Shown here: positions 62,339-64,000 of the stretch, one piece after another
Numbering within the stretch: position 1 is the stretch's first letter
How the letters are laid out: every line of letters starts with the position of its first letter
Assembly (NCBI GenBank): GCA_016192035.1
Contig: JACPUW010000019.1
Location: forward strand, 1 to 64,000
Reading direction: 5' to 3'
Length of the DNA stretch: 64,000 bases
From: Bacteroidota bacterium
GTDB taxonomy: Bacteria > Bacteroidota > Bacteroidia > CAILMK01 > JACPUW01
Position numbers and translations under genes: made by a program
The notes under the pieces: generated by a model
What the model saw: only the letters and a program-made list of their open reading frames with translations
The model's database searches: none
Told to the model about the DNA's origin: nothing

Positions 62339-63178
62339 TTACCCTACTGCGCGGTCTTTTATGTGCAGGTCTATTTGTGGATAGGGTATGCTTATTCCGT
62401 GTTCCCTAAACTTGGCCTCTATGGCAAACCGCAGGTCACTCTTGATATTTTCCACGCCAAATGTTTCGCTGGTCCAGAAATATAGCTCAAACTGCAAGGC
62501 GCTGTCGCCAAATGCGCAAAAGCGCACAAAGGGGGCCGGGCTGGGCTCCAGTTCCTTATGCCCCTGTGCCACTGATAGCAGCACCGACTTGACCAACTGC
62601 ACGTCGCTGCCATAGGCCACGCCCACCCCTACCTTAAACCGTGTGGACTTGGCAAAATGGCTCCAGTTTACCACATCACCCGATATAAATTTAGAATTGG
62701 GTACTATGATAGAGGTATCTTCCCTTGTTTCTATCTTGCTGGTGCGCAAACCTATATGCTTCACCCTGCCCACCAGGTCGCGGTTTATTTCCACTACGTC
62801 GTCCACCCGTATGGTGCCCTCAAAAAGCAGGATAATGCCGCTCACCAGGTCATAAAACACCTGCTGCAAGCCTAGGCCAATACCTACCAACAATGCCGCG
62901 CTGCCTGCCAGCAGCACCGAAATCTTGAGGCCCAAACTCTCCAGCAGCAGTACAAGGGCTATGGTATATACCAGGTAGGATATGAGCTGTACTATAGCTA
63001 CCATAGAGCCCCTATCAAGCCCGCGACGGCGCACCTGTCTGTATATCACAAACTTGATAAACCAAACCGTGAGCCAGGCGAGCAAGAGTACTACCGCCAT
63101 CCAGAACAGGTTGCCCACTTTAATATGGGCATTTTGGAAGGAAAACAACTCAAAGTCAAGAAATTGGTTAAAATTCAT
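62339..63178 (-). CDS. MscS-family mechanosensitive channel
   Basis: A 279-residue membrane protein with three helices in the first ~125 residues; the pore helix TM3 is ISVLLAGSAALLVGIGLGLQQVFYDLVSGIILLFEGTIRVDDVV, with the Gly/Ala-rich packing and the following FEGxIRVGD motif. The cytoplasmic beta and cage domains follow (GRVKHIGLRTSKIETREDTSIIVPNSKFISGDVVNWS and a C-terminal EAKFREHGISIPYPQIDLHI). It releases solutes on hypo-osmotic shock. Size like E. coli MscS. It diverges from the small gene at 63274. Confidence 0.95.
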   Translation of the reverse strand: MNFNQFLDFELFSFQNAHIKVGNLFWMAVVLLLAWLTVWFIKFVIYRQVRRRGLDRGSMVAIVQLISYLVYTIALVLLLESLGLKISVLLAGSAALLVGIGLGLQQVFYDLVSGIILLFEGTIRVDDVVEINRDLVGRVKHIGLRTSKIETREDTSIIVPNSKFISGDVVNWSHFAKSTRFKVGVGVAYGSDVQLVKSVLLSVAQGHKELEPSPAPFVRFCAFGDSALQFELYFWTSETFGVENIKSDLRFAIEAKFREHGISIPYPQIDLHIKDRAVG

Positions 63179-63273
63179 GGTACTTTCTTATGTTGCTGCA
63201 ATATGCCGCTTTTGGCCGGTGTAGCACCTGTGACTGTACAAGCCGGGGCACTACGGCTACATTTGCCATTCAT

Positions 63274-63636
63274 ATGGAACATTCCACTACCAACCCTGCA
63301 CCTTGGCTCTTGGAACTGAAGGTTGACTTGGAGTACTATAAGGAAACCCTTCAAGCCATAGCTCAAGAAGTTATCAAATTTGAAGTGAGTAAGTATCCTG
63401 TTTTTGTGGCACATAAGGAGGAAATAGACTTGGGCAGCAAGGTGCTGGATGCCGAGGAATGGGAAGCCAAATGGGACATAAGTGCCAGCCATCTGGAAGA
63501 GTTTGTGGCCAAGGGGCTTATAGAAAGTGAAAAGATAGATGCCTTTAAAAAAGCCTATAAAGACCCGCATACCCATATGTGCGTGTTTGCGTTCATGGGC
63601 GAGTCCGGGCATTTTGTATTTCTTCCCTACGAATAG
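63274..63636 (+). CDS. small conserved-looking cytoplasmic protein
   Basis: A 120-residue acidic protein from MEHSTTNPAPWLLELKVDLEYYKETLQAIAQEVIKFEVSKYPVFVAH. The N-terminus looks helical; the later part (IDLGSKVLDAEEWEAKWDISASHLEEFVAKGLIESEKIDAFKKAYKDP) and the end HTHMCVFAFMGESGHFVFLPY form an alpha/beta pattern seen, as far as I recall, in unnamed Bacteroidota proteins beside murF. No signal or membrane segment and no known motif. A TACATTTG box lies nine bases before the ATG. It ends 7 bp before murF and may be cotranscribed with it. Confidence 0.7.
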   Translation: MEHSTTNPAPWLLELKVDLEYYKETLQAIAQEVIKFEVSKYPVFVAHKEEIDLGSKVLDAEEWEAKWDISASHLEEFVAKGLIESEKIDAFKKAYKDPHTHMCVFAFMGESGHFVFLPYE

Positions 63637-63643
63637 CCCGGCC

Positions 63644-64000
63644 ATGATGGAGAAAGACATACAATTGCTATTGGAACAATTCAAGCAGAGTACCGGCATT
63701 TGTACCGATACCAGAAAAGTGCAGCCTGGCAATTTGTTTTTTGCGCTCAAAGGGCCCAATTTCAACGGCAACCACTTTGCCCTACAGGCACTTGAACTTG
63801 GCGCCAATATGGCCGTGGTAGATGAGGAGACAAACAGCGACGCCCCCCGGCTACTGCGGGTGCCCCACGCGCTCAGCGCCCTTCAACAACTGGCCCAAGC
63901 CCACCGCCGTAGCTTATCCATGCCCATACTGGCCATAAGCGGCAGCAATGGTAAGACCACGAGCAAGGAATTACTGGCCGCCGTGCTGGGCCGCAAGTAC
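63644..64000 (+). CDS. murF: UDP-MurNAc-tripeptide:D-alanyl-D-alanine ligase, partial (cut by window edge)
   Basis: Absent from the ORF track because it runs off the right edge. From ATG 63644 (or 63647) 119 codons are visible: DIQLLLEQFKQSTGICTDTRKVQPGNLFFALKGPNFNGNHFA is the N-terminal UDP-binding domain, and PILAISGSNGKTTSKELLAAVLGRKY near residue 94 the ATP P-loop with the MurF-type GSNGKTT(S/T)KEL. MurF adds D-Ala-D-Ala to the stem, the last cytoplasmic step before MraY. Here it lies 19 kb from the dcw cluster instead of inside it. Confidence 0.93.
   Translation, partial: MMEKDIQLLLEQFKQSTGICTDTRKVQPGNLFFALKGPNFNGNHFALQALELGANMAVVDEETNSDAPRLLRVPHALSALQQLAQAHRRSLSMPILAISGSNGKTTSKELLAAVLGRKY

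Noticed and set aside
1-64000. CRISPR arrays, insertion sequences, prophage or rRNA genes
   Set aside because: No regularly spaced repeats, transposase or integrase motifs, phage structural genes or rRNA segments were seen on either strand.

Overview
The window comes from a member of the Bacteroidota of roughly mid GC content, probably an environmental Cytophagia/Saprospiria/Chitinophagia-type lineage; the genus cannot be told from sequence alone. Supporting signs are type IX secretion C-terminal sorting domains, DUF3078, DUF4476 and GWxTD-domain proteins, WbqC, many lipoproteins, the coaX–OMP–TPR–lptC gene order, and -7 boxes of the TAnnTTTG type in front of several genes and of the SRP RNA.

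Layout. 0.4–10.6 kb holds mixed metabolic and envelope genes on both strands: an MDR oxidoreductase, a secreted protein, a polyamine operon made of an AdoMet decarboxylase–spermidine synthase fusion plus an agmatinase-like ureohydrolase, DUF3078 plus an ICMT-like methyltransferase, a serine hydrolase, an EamA transporter and a DUF4476 protein. 10.6–12.3 kb is an accessory island: one AT-rich HARE-HTH gene between 10-bp inverted repeats, next to a noncoding block. 12.3–16 kb has a lipoprotein, a class IV aminotransferase, two Nudix hydrolases and pyrE. 16–19.2 kb is the thrS–infC–rpmI–rplT translation operon. 19.2–29.6 kb holds a TPR lipoprotein, a PD40 propeller lipoprotein, accA, WbqC, a GWxTD protein, a decayed YhcG/DUF1016 nuclease, a lipoprotein, a glycosyltransferase, an aldehyde dehydrogenase and a kinase-like membrane protein without an ATPase domain.

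29.9–44.9 kb is a complete division and cell-wall cluster: mraZ, rsmH, an ftsL-like gene, ftsI, murE, mraY, murD, ftsW, murG, murC, ftsQ, ftsA, ftsZ. All genes are on the + strand and most are overlapping or nearly touching. MraZ-type direct repeats lie in front and a strong terminator lies behind. It makes lipid II (meso-DAP type) and the divisome core; murF, absent from the cluster, begins at the right-hand edge of the window.

45–57.6 kb contains an LRR protein, an ECF sigma factor with a membrane protein that may be its anti-sigma partner, a BamA-like outer-membrane protein, a large T9SS cargo protein, RidA, coaX, an outer-membrane barrel, a TPR protein and lptC. 57.6–64 kb contains a transaldolase-like gene, the SRP RNA, an acyl-CoA carboxylase beta subunit whose last ~40 codons are duplicated around an inserted T9SS propeller gene, an MscS channel, a small conserved-looking protein and the start of murF.

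Most of the window is ordinary chromosome. The points most worth a second look are the 175-bp duplication around the inserted T9SS gene, the four-fold motif array in the sigma-linked membrane protein, the bracketed HARE-HTH gene, the probable AUC start of infC, the terminator inside lptC, and head-to-head genes whose start codons share one CATG.
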